Source: Mercenaria mercenaria (lineage: Eukaryota > Mollusca > Bivalvia > Venerida > Veneridae). Taken from it: DNA of 64,000 nt. The notes under the pieces are model-generated. The model saw only the letters and a list, made by a program, of their open reading frames with translations. It was not told the origin of the DNA and did no database searches. The stretch spans positions 18,313,001 through 18,377,000 of the forward strand of contig NC_069375.1 of the NCBI RefSeq assembly GCF_021730395.1. The letters run 5' to 3'. The position numbers and the translations under genes are program-made. This document shows, one piece after another, positions 47,057-59,278 of the stretch (position 1 is the first letter of the stretch; every line of letters starts with the position of its first letter).

Positions 47057-47375
47057 TAGTGGACGCAACTTGACCCCGATGGTTGACCTTTGTATTATAA
47101 TACATAATGAGGCATATCCTATTATTAAAAAGGAGTTACGTAAAACACGAGGTGTATGAGAAAGTGGAAATATAAATTTATGTAATTATAGATTAGTGTA
47201 TTGGAAAGTTTCAACTGATTAAATGTAAGTATACCTGCTTTGATACTGCACTGTTTACAGAGTAATTCCATGTAAATATACATGGCTACCCTAATCACCC
47301 TTTATTTCTGCAATGAAATATTCGATATGAATAATCAGCCGAAGGTCAACCATCGCGGTCAAGTTGCGACTACTA
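47057..47375. mobile_element. About 320-bp TA-flanked MITE (Tc1/mariner-like target)
   Basis: Inverted ends of about 38 bp: TAGTGGACGCAACTTGACCC at the left and GGTCAAGTTGCGACTACTA at the right, then ATGGTTGACCTT against AAGGTCAACCAT. TA stands directly outside each end, as expected for Tc1/mariner-type insertion. No transposase is encoded. Confidence 0.8.
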
Positions 47376-47390
47376 TAAAGTTGGCGGACC

Positions 47391-47391
<1 letters not shown>

Positions 47392-47427
<36 letters not shown>
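47392..47427. repeat. Poly-T tract
   Basis: About 35 T in a row, 15 bp past the TA-flanked MITE. It may be the minus-strand poly-A tail of a retroposed sequence or slippage. Confidence 0.85.
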
Positions 47428-47429
<2 letters not shown>

Positions 47430-47431
<2 letters not shown>

Positions 47432-48720
47432 TCAGTTTGATAAACTTAAAAATGTGAATGATATACTACACATTTTGTATTATTCATCAGTTCGTTGTCA
47501 AAGAAAGTCTTTAAGTTCAAGATTAAGTAGCCGAATAACTTAATATGTCTTCCTTGTTCATAGCATTTGAATCAAAATAGGATTTTGTTTTCTAATCTTA
47601 GTGTACACATGGTAAAATATTAAACAGAAATTATAGAGGATATCAAATAAGACGTATTCGATCTATTGAATCCGTTGAATGAAATCGTTCAGTAGGTATA
47701 GTACCGAAACTACATGGCTGTGCTGTAGTCTAAAAATAACACTTTTACTTAAACATTTACATTTTGTATGTAGAATCTAGAATTCTGATAATCTAAAGTT
47801 AATCAGTAATGTAATAACTCTTTTTATAGAATTACACACAAGCGACACTTCTCCTTGTTCCCGAAAATGTGAATGTTTTACCGTCACACAACTTCTTAAT
47901 CTAGTTTGACTAGGGAAAAAGACAGGCCTTTTGGTCAAAATACTTGTACAATCACATTTTATTGCGTAAGAAATAAGGCAATACAGTACTATACAATACA
48001 TGCAAATAAATCAGCAAACAAACAGTAGAAGAGAGAATGAACACTTGTATTAATAATTAGTGGAGGGTTGGGCCGTAAGTTATGGCAACATTAGCGGACG
48101 GCCCTTCCGTCAGTCATAAGGAACAAGAATTAGAAGATTTTTGTATTCTCGTCAAGCTATTTCTACGTCATGATTGCAGACAATGTAAAAAAAAGAAAAT
48201 TCTAAAAATGAAAAGACAAAAATATTGGAATGAATCTAAAGAGGCAATGGATACATAGCGCTGTAAAGTATTCATTTATACTGAATGACAAAGAAAAGAA
48301 AAGAATATCAGTTTCCGAAAAAAAAAACTATTATTAATAAATATAACACATTTATTTAGGAAAGAAACAAACAGAGGAGATTACAATTTATACACTTACT
48401 TAGATCTACAAGTGTTTAGCTATCCCAGAAATAAACCACCTTATTGAACTTGAATTTTGTACCGCCTTGAATATTAGCGCATTCACTTCTTAGCACCGGT
48501 TGTCTATTCTAAACAGTAATTTAATAGTACATCATAAAGTCTGATAAGTCCGAATGTTGGTAAAAAGTTCAAGTCTTTGTAAAACAATGGGAAGCGAAAA
48601 AAAGTGCTACATCTTAATACATCTTTCCAAAAGAGCATCTGGGATTGTAGCATAAATGGTTGTGAAATAAAAGTGCACTCAAATAGCTACATGTACTCCT
48701 AATTTTAGCGTGGTGGACCT
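47430..48720. other. Gene-free stretch
   Basis: AT-rich DNA, nothing recognised. The last part may be 3' untranslated sequence of the LINE that follows. Confidence 0.4.
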
Positions 48721-48734
48721 AGAAAATAGAATCT

Positions 48735-50845
48735 TTTAAGAGATAAAACGAAGGAACTTGTGTTGGTTGATGAAGATTTCGTTCCACGATTCGATAATTG
48801 ATGGTATGGCTGATCTAGAATATAATTCGAGCCGGCGAGCCACTGTGGCATTATCATCATTATTTCGCAAGTTATAGGTAATAGCTTCAAAAGCATGCAG
48901 CAGGCGGAAATTGTTCTTTCAAATAACTTGGTAAGTGTCCAGTTTTGTACTGTAAACTAAAATTAATTAGTTTTTTTTGCATTGTTCTCCTATCATTTAA
49001 TGTGACCCAACCTTTTTTCAAACTTAATTCAATTGAAACTGATCTAATGAGTCAAGTATCAGTTCTTTCAGTGTCATATTGTATTTCATCTAATAATTGT
49101 TTCTCATATAGCGTACAGGTATCCCAAACTTCCGATGAATATTTTAGAATTGGTCTTAGATATTTAAATTTGGTTTAGAGATTTCCGTTTTAGTTTAAAC
49201 ATTAGAATACGAACAGATCCTAAAACCTTACTCGCCTGTTTTGCTATATCAGAAACATGCTTGTGCCAAGTTCTATCGTCATTTAGTTTGGCTCATGGGT
49301 GTCAAAGCGTGTGAACAAAAGTTAACTGTGTATTCTGAAAGTAATGTGAAGGGAGATTTCTATTATTTTTCGCCAAAGGTAAGTATATAACCTCTGTCTT
49401 GGATGGGTTAAACTGCACAAACCATATTTGTTCCGACTTTGATAAGATTTGAAGATAGTGATTGATGGTAGTTTCTATATAATTAGCGTCATTCGAACTA
49501 ACAGCCAGAGACATATCATTTGCAAATAGTCTGGTAAAGTTGACTAGAGAATCTGCTATTTCATTGACGTATATTAAGAATAGAAGAGGACCAAGACCAT
49601 AACCAAGAGGCACGCCAGCGTTGACATGTTTTTTGTTTTTTTTTTTTTTGTTTTTTTTTCACTTGAAAATGTTGAGCCTACACACACTTTTTGTCGCCTG
49701 TTGAATAGATAATCAGAAATCCTGTAAATGATATCTCCGCTAAACCCGTACTGTTTTAATTTGAAAATAAGACCCTTGTGTCAAACTCTATCGAAAGCTT
49801 TACGTATATCGCAGAATACTATACACGTCGATTGTTTTGTCATCTATTGCTTTATATATTTGATTATAAATGTCATTTTTAAAATTGGTATACTGTTGAG
49901 TGACCAGGTAAAAAAAAACAGATTGGTGTTTATATATAAGACTATGCATATTTAGATAATTATATGAGTAAATGAACATCAACCTTTCTATTACTTTCCC
50001 AACTTACAGCATTCTTAGCGGTCTACAGACAGAATAACGTGTATGTTTCAGTATTCAGTTACTAATTTCATCCGGTCCACTTGCTTTATTAGTAACTAAA
50101 TTAGTTAACACATCAAATACGTATTGGGTCTGATACATCAATATCGTCAATTGTTCATTTCATTATCTTGGTAAATTTAGGCAGCCGTCAATAGTTGATG
50201 TAGACGCGAAGTAATCATTAAGTGTGTTAGCTTGTTTTTTTTTCAAATCCAAAGTCTTACATGACCCATTATGTGATGAGAGTGACAGTATAACGTCACA
50301 AGTTTTCCTTTACTAACAGCTTTATTAGTTTCCAGTATTGGCAAGGATTCGTGGAATTTACGTCATTTGTTGCTAACTATTTCTTTTTCATGTTTTGTTC
50401 ATGTTGTTAACTTTATTCCTAAGTAATCTGTAATAATTCCAGTCTGAAATATTCTTTGTAGTAACAGACATATTTTGGCCTATCGCATTTACGGGAGATT
50501 TTCCTTAAATCTGACTTATACGACGGTCCATTGTTGGGTCTGTTTGTTACAAACTTGTTTGGAATACACAATTTTGCAAGTTCTAAAATTTATCAGTGAA
50601 CTATATTGTTGCGGTATTAATATCATTTGATAACAAAAAGGACCAGTCTGTTACACGAATCTGCAAAATATGCTCGTTTGTATAGTACCATACTCTGCGC
50701 TTGAAAGACCTGTTTATGTTTACCTTAATGTATGCAAAAGTTCCGAAATTATCGCTAATGTGTTTGTGTGTCTTCAATGTACCAGAGTGATGTAATATTA
50801 TTCGTTAGAGCTATCCACCAGAATTAGCAGTATTATCTTTTCTAT
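48735..50845 (-). mobile_element. Decayed LINE (CR1/Jockey-like non-LTR retrotransposon), reverse transcriptase part
   Basis: Read on the minus strand from right to left, the order of reverse-transcriptase landmarks is kept: SFKRRVWYYTN and SNDINTAT (pre-RT), NKASGPDEISN, FCDIRKAFDRV then HKGLIFKLKQYGFSG, GYGLGPLLFLIYVNEIADSL, LFANDMSLAV (the catalytic FADD with Asp changed to Asn), WHKHVSDIAKQASKVLG, KLKRKSLNQI, and the C-terminal LRNNDD...RLELYSRSAIPSIIE. Several stops and frameshifts interrupt it, and a T-rich insertion sits near 49,630-49,660. The endonuclease part is not found: the LINE stops where the DIRS element begins at 50,848. Confidence 0.82.
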
Positions 50846-50847
50846 AC

Positions 50848-51006
50848 ATTATTTTCATAAGGCCTTCTGCCTTCATATCCAAGCATATCACTTCAGTGAC
50901 CGATCCGGATCATCGCTACTTTACAGTAAATTTTTACACTTAGCCACTGACCACTAGGCGTGACCATGACTATATAAACCCCCAGAACAGCACGGTGTTC
51001 TCATAG
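50848..51006 (+). repeat. DIRS left terminal region and inverted terminal repeat
   Basis: Outer 27 bp (ATTATTTTCATAAGGCCTTC on) are unique to the left end and recur, inverted, in the internal complementary region. The following 132 bp are the inverted terminal repeat, containing TATATAAAC, a possible promoter core, shortly before its inner end. Confidence 0.88.
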
Positions 51007-51302
51007 TTACTTTAGCGACCGGTCATCGTAGTATATGTACACGTACACACGTAGACGCAGTGAAGCATTGACAGTTGTTTTTTGGTAAGACCACGTGTTG
51101 AATTGATTTGAAATGAGACTTGAATTGTTTTTTGACTAGTTTGTAACCTTTTTTGAAGTGGCTTGGTTATAGTAACGTTGTTACTATACGAATTTTTTCT
51201 GCTTTTCAGAGCTTTTCGATACGACCTCGTCGTTTTTCGGCCAGCCACGCCGCCTTCTTTCATTTGTCGTCTCTGTCTCTGGTGACTTTTACTATTGAAA
51301 TT

Positions 51303-52559
51303 ATGCCCAGAAAACGGAAGGACGATGTCCTATCCATTCCTAACTCCTCTAGTGAGGAAGAATTTTCTGGCTTTGAGCCCGAGGTTGAAAAACAGAAAGC
51401 CCCTCGGGGCACCGCAAATAAGCATTTATCCTCCGTTGTAACGAAAGTTACGAAGGGAAGTAACTCTAATCAGTCTGATAAGCCTACTTCCGGTGTTAAA
51501 GAAAATTCACACAGCAGGGAAAAAGAATCAGATAAAAGGTCAGAAAACGTTATTAATCTTGATAACTTGACATCAGAGTCCGTTGAGAAGTTAAGATCTA
51601 TCTTGGGTATTCAAAATTCTGACCAAAACCCTCCCCTTATAGAAAGTAACAGTTATAACGAATACGAGTATGACGACGGAGAATTGTCGGATACTGACCG
51701 GACTTCCTTGTACAGGGCAAATTTAGCGGATAACATAGGCGATAATTTGTTTAGGGATGGTAATAATGATGGTGACAACCCCGAGGGAGAAGTTGATGAG
51801 TTTAGTTGGAATCTCCCAAAATTAAAAACCCCTGACAAAGGCGAAGCTGTCAGTAATTCTCTGGCAGATTTGATCAACACTGCCTGTACTAACCAATGTC
51901 AAGTAGACAACATTATTGAAAAATACAAAGTCCCATCTAATTGCCAATTTATGGGGGCCCCTCGTATAAACGAGGAAATTTGGGACGATTTGACAAAAAT
52001 GAAAAGAGTACAGACTACTGATAAGTCTTTGCGAGACATCCAAAATTTAGTATGCACTGGCATGCTACCAATTCTTGAGCTAGCTAAGGTGTTGAAGACA
52101 CATATTTCTACCCTTCCACTAGTTAAGGATCTCATTGCTGATTCTATCACTGTCCTGGGTCAGGTGCAGTTTATGCTTAGCGTAAGGAGGCGTTACCTTC
52201 TTCGGCCGTCTTTAAAATCCAGATATTCCAATATTTGCAGTATAAGAACACCAATAACATCTTACCTTTTTGGTGACGATATTGCTAAAGAATTGAAAAA
52301 ATGTGAAACAAGTGTAAAAATTGGTAAATACAATTACAGTACTGGGTATTCGCGGCCTAGACAGAGCAGTTTTGGCCCGTTTAGGGGCGGTCGTGGCAAA
52401 CCTTACAGGGGCAGAGGTCATCCATATGCCAAGCCGTATTTTGATCGACAACAACCATACGGTCAGTTCGGATATCAGCATAATATTGTGCCGAGAACAT
52501 CCAAGAAGAACGTGACCGCTACAGCGACAAATGCAAGTGCCACATGTAACCCAAACTAA
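51303..52559 (+). pseudogene. DIRS gag-like region
   Basis: The start codon is most plausibly at 51303 (MPRKRKDDVLSIPNSSSEEE), although the frame is open 150 bases upstream. A charged, Ser-rich N-terminal half leads to a central helical part and a C-terminal segment rich in Arg, Gly and aromatic residues (RGGRGKPYRGRGHPYAKPYF), typical of nucleic-acid-binding ends in DIRS gag-like proteins. Fossil part of the DIRS element. Confidence 0.8.
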
Positions 52560-52630
52560 AACCCCAGGGTTTTAAAGCAAAGGTAAGCAATGCTTAGAGA
52601 GTTATCAATAGGTTTGATGCATGGAAAGCA

Positions 52631-54320
52631 TTGACATCTGATCAGTGGATTTTACAAACAGTGCAGGGATACATTATTCCTTTTGATGAAAATCCTATTC
52701 AGGATAAGTTACCAAATCCTATTGCTTTTTCAGAGAATGAAAAAATACTGATTGATCATGAAGTTCAAAATATGTTACAGGAAGGAGCAATTATTCCGAC
52801 TGAACATGAAGCAGGCGAAGTTATTTCAAATATTTTCTTGGTCCCTAAACCAAATGGGAAATATAGACCAGTTATCAATCTTAGACAATTAAATGAATTT
52901 GTACACTATGAAAAATTTAAGCAGGAAACTTTCCCCTTTGTTTTAGAATTAGTGCAACCCAATGATTGGTTTACTTCATTAGATTTAAAATCTGCTTACT
53001 GGTCTATACCTATACACAAAGACTGTGTGAAATTTCTTAAGTTTTCTTGGCAAAACAAGCTATATGCACACATTGTTTTACCATTCGGACTTTCCTCGGC
53101 GCCTTATTGCTTCACCAAAACTCTAAAGCCGATATACTCTTTTTTCCGTCAAATTGGCATTAGGTGTTCTTTTTACATTGATGATTCCATTGAAATGGAT
53201 GCTGATAGACAAGTTTGTACCAAAAATGCTTTGACAATGTATGAACAGTTAGATACTTTAGGTTTTGTGATAAATAAACAAAAATCAGTTTTAGTACCCA
53301 CTCAGCGAATTACGTACTTTGGGTATATACTTGATTCTGTACTTTTCATGGTTTTCCTTCCTGAAGATAAGATTTTGAAAATTCTAAAAACTGCAGATTA
53401 TTTGCTTAGCAAGACAAAGATTAAGATCAGGGACTTATCTGCATTCATCGGTTTGTTGATCAATGCTTTCCATGCTGTATTAGAGGCTCCATTACATTAT
53501 AGAACATTAGAAAGGTTCAAGGTCAGAGCCTTGAAGATTTCACCTGATTTTGATTCTCTGGTAGAGCTTGGTAAAAATGAAAAGCAGGAAATTCTTAGGT
53601 GGAAACAGAATATCCATGCTAAGAATGGGAAGAAAATTAGGCAAAAGCCTGTTTCACTCTGGATTCTGTCTGATGCATCTAACATAGGTTTTGGTTCATC
53701 ATGCTTACAAAAAGAGGGTAAAACAGGTGGTAGGTGGACCGCCTATGAGGCACAGAATCACATTAACTATCTCGAGTTGCTTGCAATATTCTTTGCATTG
53801 AAATCCTGGGCTGTGGAACAGAACCATGTTCATATTGGAGTGCAGTCAGATTCCACAACTGCAATTGCATACATAAATAATTTAGGTGGCATGCAAAATA
53901 AAGCTATGGATATGTTAGCAAAGGAAATCTGGCAATGGTGTATATCAAGAAATTTGTTTGTTACTGCTTATCAGCTTATCATTTGCCAGGGTGTGAAAAC
54001 GTTGAAGCAGATTATATGTCAAGAAACTTCTCAGACACCACAGAGTGGATGTTAAAAAGGCAAATATACTCGAGACTCACCTCACAATTGTTCATGCCTA
54101 ATATAGATTTATTCGCATCAAGACTGAATGCTCAGATAGAAAAGTATGTTTCTTGGACACCAGATCCAAATGCTCTATGCTCAAATGCATTTAGTCTTGA
54201 TTGGTCAGTCTTTAAACCATATGTGTTTCCACCATTCAGGTTACTTGGCAAAGTTTTAAACAAAATAAGAGAAGACCATGTTGACAAAGTCCTCATTATA
54301 GGTCCATATTGGACTAATCA
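52631..54320 (+). pseudogene. DIRS reverse transcriptase-RNase H region
   Basis: Reverse transcriptase blocks: FLVPKPNGKYRPVINLRQLN, WFTSLDLKSAYWSIPI, LPFGLSSAPYCFTK and the catalytic FYIDDS. An RNase H part follows with LWILSDASNIGFG, LELLAIFFAL and VQSDSTTAIAYI. Order and spacing fit the DIRS pol. Fossil part of the element; boundaries are approximate. Confidence 0.88.
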
Positions 54321-54323
54321 AAC

Positions 54324-55424
54324 ATGGTTTCCGTTGTTATTACATTGTTTGATTTCTGTACCCATCAGGCTGCCGAGACACCGAGACATCGTGACATTAC
54401 CACACAACGGGGCACACCATCCAATGGGCAAGAATTTACAGCTATTTGGGGCAATTGTGTCAGAAAATCCCTTAAGGATCGAGGAGTTCCAGCAGATGCT
54501 GCAGAAACAGTCATTAACAGTTGGCGTATCGGTACCAGAAAACAGTACACAGGGGCTTGGAAGAAATGGACATTTTGGTGTTGTATTCGGAACTGTGATC
54601 CCGTTCAACCATCTGAAGAAATGATTGTTTCTTATTTACTGTTTTTAAAGAACACTAATACATCCTATAGTGTCATTAATACCCATAAAGCAGTTATTTT
54701 GGAGACGTTAAAACGTTTAGATGATAACTACAACAACAGAGTTTTTAATATAATAAGAAGTTTTATGAGAGGACTTCACAATTATATTCCTTCAAAACCA
54801 CGATATACATCTACTTGGAATGTTTCCACTGTGCTTAATTTACTTGCTGGATGGATGCCACTTGATTCTTTGTCTCTAAAGAACTTGACTTTTAAGTTAG
54901 TGTCACTTTTTGCGTTGTCTACGGCAGCTCGTGCACAGACTTTGAAAGCTCTCAGGGTTGATAAATGTTCTTTTAACAGTCATGGCGTTGTATTTAACTG
55001 TGGTGATAAATTGAAGTGTTCCAAACCAGGAAGTGATTTTTTCCTTCGTTTGAAACTTTATGAAAAAATAGAATTATGTCCAGTTAGGACTTTGAAACAA
55101 TATATCAGAATGACAAGAAGTCATAGAAAAGACATGCAACTTTTTATATCCTATGTTAACTTTAAGGCTGTCACTACAAGTACGTTAGCAAGATGGCTTA
55201 AGTCAGTGTTGGTTCTTGCTGGAATAGATACAAATACTTTTAAAGCTCACTCCTACAGAGGGGCATCCTCTTCAGCAGCAGTAAAAGCTGGATGTAAAAT
55301 GTCAGACATTCTAAAAATGGCAGATTGGAGTTCTGTTAAAAATTTCAAACGGTTTTATTTGAGAGATGTTACTACAGATAGTAGTCAGAACAATTACAGT
55401 GACTTTGTTTTAGGGTCTAAGTGA
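54324..55424 (+). pseudogene. DIRS tyrosine recombinase region
   Basis: Blocks of the DIRS integrase: STAARAQTLKALRV carrying the first catalytic Arg, then FKAHSYRGASSS with the H-x-x-R pair, and VKNFKRFYLRDV with the candidate nucleophilic Tyr. In DIRS elements this enzyme integrates a circular DNA copy by site-specific strand exchange. The region overlaps the downstream end of the pol region, a known arrangement in the group. Confidence 0.88.
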
Positions 55425-55647
55425 TCTGATTGTTAAATATAAAGAGTGGATAATGCATATCATTGCCTTGTTTGGTATGATCAGTGTGTAAATGAACTGC
55501 GTGTTACAAAAAATTAGATAAAGAATTTAAATTTTTTTTTGGTGAACATTTATATCTAATTGTATTATGTATGGATTGTAATTTGATCATTATATTGAAA
55601 TGATAAAGACGCAGATTTATTTTGGTTTATGTTGTCTCCTTTAAAGA

Positions 55648-55767
55648 TGCTTGGATATGAAGGCAGAAGGCCTTATGAAAATAATGGAACCCCCATCCAA
55701 ACACTTGTTGTGAAGGATGGGGGACATTATTTGAGTAAGGCCGGAGGCCGAAATATCCAAGCACCCA
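55648..55767 (+). repeat. DIRS internal complementary region
   Basis: The first 40 bp (ATGCTTGGATATGAAGGCAG on) are the reverse complement of 50847-50886. From AATGGAACCCCCATCCAAAC on, about 80 bp are the reverse complement of the outer right end (56050-56136), with a few differences. Confidence 0.9.
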
Positions 55768-55934
55768 CCCAAAATAAAATCAGAAGAGACAGGTTACCCC
55801 TACCCCTTGCTTTCTGCTTACAGTTATGGGAGTGTATGGAATTTCATGTTGGTATAATATAGATAATGTCCTGTGATCAGCCTTTTGTCTGATACATACT
55901 TTTGCTTTGAGCCAACATAAACTTTTCTTTAAAG

Positions 55935-56136
55935 CTATGAGAACACCGTGCTGTTCTGGGGGTTTATATAGTCATGGTCACGCCTAGTGGTCAGTGGCTA
56001 AGTGTAAAAATTTACTGTAAAGTAGCGATAATCCGGATCGGTCACTGAAGTGATATGCTTGGATATTTCGGCCTCCGGCATTACTCCAATAATGTCCCCC
56101 ATCCTTCACAACAAGTGTTTGGATGGGGGTTCCATT
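55935..56136 (-). repeat. DIRS right inverted terminal repeat and outer end
   Basis: 55935-56066 is the inverted partner of 50875-51006. The outer 70 bp (TTCGGCCTCCGGCATTACTC on) are unique to the right end and recur, inverted, in the internal complementary region. The match ends at about 56136. Confidence 0.9.
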
Positions 56137-56316
56137 TTATCATATCCTTTAAACTTCATAAGCAATGTCAAAGACAACTTACTCTGTAAAACATACATGT
56201 ACATAGCATATTGAAGTCGAGACAGATATCTTTGATATAATCGAGTTACCATAAACCGGTTTAAGCTCACCAGTGGTGTTTTTGCCACTGACCATTCTAA
56301 GGCGGTGCCCCACTGT

Positions 56317-56445
56317 GTTCCTTTGTTTGTTCGTTTTGTCCTCTTGTGTGGGCTTTGTGTATGTGTGTGTGTTCCTTTGTTTGTTCGTTTTGTCCTCTCG
56401 TATGTTGGCTTTGTGTGTGCGCGCGTGTATGTGTATGTGTGTGTG
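56317..56445. repeat. 54-bp tandem duplication with TG-rich spacer
   Basis: GTTCCTTTGTTTGTTCGTTT TGTCCTC units begin at 56317 and 56371; each is followed by GGCTTTGTGT and a TG run. It produces open frames in several phases that are not genes. Confidence 0.85.
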
Positions 56446-56799
56446 GTGTACACGTCTGCGTGCTGTAGCTTTCGTTTTGGGGAGGCTGCGATTTTGGTAT
56501 GTGGCATTCCCTGTTTGATATTTGTCTTTGTTTTTTATGCCTGATACTACGTATTTAATAAAATGGCTAATACACAAATCTTTCCAAATGACATAAAATG
56601 CTCTGAAACTGGAGAACGCGATGCAGATGTTCAAAGGTTTCAGAACAAACTGGCAAATGTATGCTGAGACATTGGGTTTAGTTAGATATACATTGACACA
56701 CTTCCAATGTAATGTTTGCTTTGCTCTTAGCCAATGAACATCGTCTGGGAAGAATATCTCTAGCGGGGATAACTCCATAGTTAGCTGCAAGTACCTGAA

Positions 56800-57950
56800 G
56801 CGTTATGTTGATTTTTTATTGTCAACATTGTTTGCAATGCAGGACCAATAGGCGACTTCTTTACTTCCTAGTTATTATATTCCCTAGCCACTATGAGGTT
56901 TAATTTTCATTGGTCCTTGCAAATTATTGAAACATTCCCATTTTAGCTTGTGGATTGAGTTTTTTATAACAATTTGTGATAGATTTTACACAGAACATGT
57001 ACAGCAAGGCCAACACAACGTCACCTTTAATGTTGCAGAAATCAGAGTAGATGAAGTCAATGGTTGTATCTGGCTTAAACGACCATTATATCGGTCTTTT
57101 GTTAAGGATTGTTTATTGATAGGCTACAGTTAACCACGACCCCGCGTAGGTCCATTTTCTGAAAGGCCTTTGTCTGTGGGACAGCTTCCTGTTTTCTAAG
57201 ATATGGACAATTGTCGTTTGTCCGTAACAGCCATTTTTCTATGTTACTACAAAATAGCCGCTATAGTTTCTTTAAAATAAAAGTTTAGTTGTAGGTCAAA
57301 AGGTTATTTGGTATTAAATATTTGTTCTTAAAAGCCTTTTACACAAGAAGATTTTTGCTCATGTCTGTTTCTTTCTGAGCAAGTCATTTCTCTGTAACAG
57401 AAATTCAATACGTTTTCCTTTTATAAATGGTAAACACAAATAAAATATAATATGACCAATGAATTGATCACTATGTAAACGGTGTTATATGAAACATTAC
57501 CGGTGGAGTTATCAGTTAGTAACGTAAGTGTAACGCTACCATTCCCTCTATTTTTGTCTATTGTACCAATCTATTTAAAAAAATAAATATTAGAATAAAA
57601 TTATTGTCAAGTTATTTGATATATATTAACATCCCTGTCAAGCTTTGTGTTTTCCTATTATAACAGCCCATTTAAATACGTTACCATTATATTTAGAACG
57701 TACGTATGAAGAAACTAGAATTGATATATTTATAATGGTAACTGTAAAGTATTAATTGAACAAAATTTCTTCTTCTGCAAGGAAAATATTTTGAAACAGC
57801 CATTTTACAACTAATATTTTTTTCAGTTAAATAAGTATAACTATAATATAAGTTAAATACCATTGGCGCACAAAATACTTTCAATCTATAAAGCCTTTGT
57901 GTAGATGTATATGTTATTATAAATACATCAATAATTGTTTTCTTTGTAAT
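56800..57950. other. Gene-free stretch
   Basis: No exon, RNA gene or repeat recognised. Confidence 0.4.
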
Positions 57951-57952
57951 TA

Positions 57953-58085
57953 GAGTCACATCGACACAATATTGGTCATAGCGTTCGATGGTTGAGAAAG
58001 ACCCTATGTGCTCCTCGGAATATTTTTTCATGCACGGACAAGCGTCCGCATAGAAGGATCGACCTTCCACAAGCCAGCAGTGTGG
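57953..58085. repeat. Dispersed repeat family C, copy 2
   Basis: A diverged relative of 11,365-11,530: GTCACATCGACACA, TGAGAAAGACCC and GATCGACCTTCCACAAGCCA are in the same order. Confidence 0.55.
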
Positions 58086-58721
58086 CTTACATACATGATG
58101 AATTCTACACCCAAATCGAGGTTTCGAGCAAAAATCGGTGAAAGCTAAGTAATTTGAAGTCAGCGATTCACAGAAGCAAAATAGTCACTTTAAAACAGCC
58201 GGATATCTTAATTAATAATACCAAAGGTATTCGAAATCATTCTAAAATGATTGAAATTGTATTGAAATATTTTTGAAAAGAAAAAACAATACTTAATGTT
58301 TTAGACCTTTTAAAAATGTTGACAGTTCTTTCTAAATATTGATATTGAAACTTACTTAAACAAGTTTGAAATTTTAAGTTGATGATAAACTGATTCTTGA
58401 AACATTGAATATTTAGTACATTTATATGAAATAAGGCAATGCCTCAATCGGGAATCGATACGACTTCAACTCATCCCATAACATTTGAAAACATTTGAAG
58501 GCCCCCGATAATGTTGTTATAACTTCTGGTTCAACTCTTTTGTTTATTTACATTGATGTATTTATGTATGCTTGTTGTATGAGTGTGTATAGAATATAAA
58601 TAAATTAAAATAAATATATACAGTAAGATATGGCTGTGTGTTGATTAAACTGATTAAACTAAACGTTTGAAAAGAACTGTCTAATGACGGCACGGACCGA
58701 ATGTCACATTTTCCAAGTCGA

Positions 58722-59054
58722 TAGTAAATATGTCATTCGGTATATCATATGTTACGGTAGGTGGATCGATCCCGATTTTCGTCGATTCACGCAGGATCGA
58801 TTTCCCATCAATTTAAAGGTAGATTTTGGAATAAAAACAATTTGTACTGATGTGCAAGACGTTGCGGTTCGGAAAAGTTATGTGAACGCTCATTAGGCAC
58901 AAGCAAAAGCGTATTTTTCCAAAAAATCCGAAGTCAGACGCTCTGTGCACGTGCTGGAAGTACACATTTTTTAATTCGGTAGTATATATCTCATTCGGTA
59001 TATCGCATGTTACCGTGGAGGGGTCGCGACGTAAATCGGTAGGATCGATTCCCT
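58722..59054. repeat. Direct repeat pair about 254 bp apart
   Basis: ATTCGGTATATC(A/G)(T/C)ATGTTAC, followed by GG(T)GGATCG-like and AGGATCGATT(T)CCC, occurs at about 58,722-58,808 and again at 58,976-59,054. The spacing resembles two units of a tandem array or a short terminally repeated element. Confidence 0.55.
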
Positions 59055-59103
59055 AATATGAAATAATGCAAAGCCTCAAAGTGAGCTCAAAGTAATCAGT
59101 TTT

Positions 59104-59143
59104 AGCTAATATATATACATGTATATATATATATATATATATC
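59104..59143. repeat. AT dinucleotide repeat
   Basis: About 15 TA/AT units with one GC-containing interruption (ACATGTA). Confidence 0.85.
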
Positions 59144-59278
59144 ATTTATATGTAACAAAGGAACTATTCACTACTCAAAAGAGAATTCGCGAGAACCTAT
59201 GCACTTGAGGAGAAGTCTATATTTAGTGTCGTCATACCTGAACAGCGAATATCATACTTAAAGTTTGCTAAATTTACG

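Larger units (their letters stand above)
50848..56136 (+). mobile_element. DIRS-type tyrosine-recombinase retrotransposon (young-looking fossil copy)
   Basis: About 5.3 kb. Inverted terminal repeats of 132 bp (50875-51006 and 55935-56066) differ at only about one position, suggesting recent insertion. An internal complementary region at about 55,648-55,767 is the reverse complement of the outer left end joined to the reverse complement of the outer right end, the arrangement DIRS elements use to circularise. Coding parts in order: gag-like, reverse transcriptase-RNase H, and tyrosine recombinase. Its frames are mostly open, with perhaps one or two breaks. There is no clear target duplication, as expected for a recombinase-integrated element. 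GC content is higher than the surroundings. Confidence 0.92.

Noticed and set aside
56179-56790. 203-codon minus-strand frame with His/Thr repeats
   Set aside because: The striking part comes from the 54-bp duplication and TG run. The rest shows no domain and overlaps other open frames.
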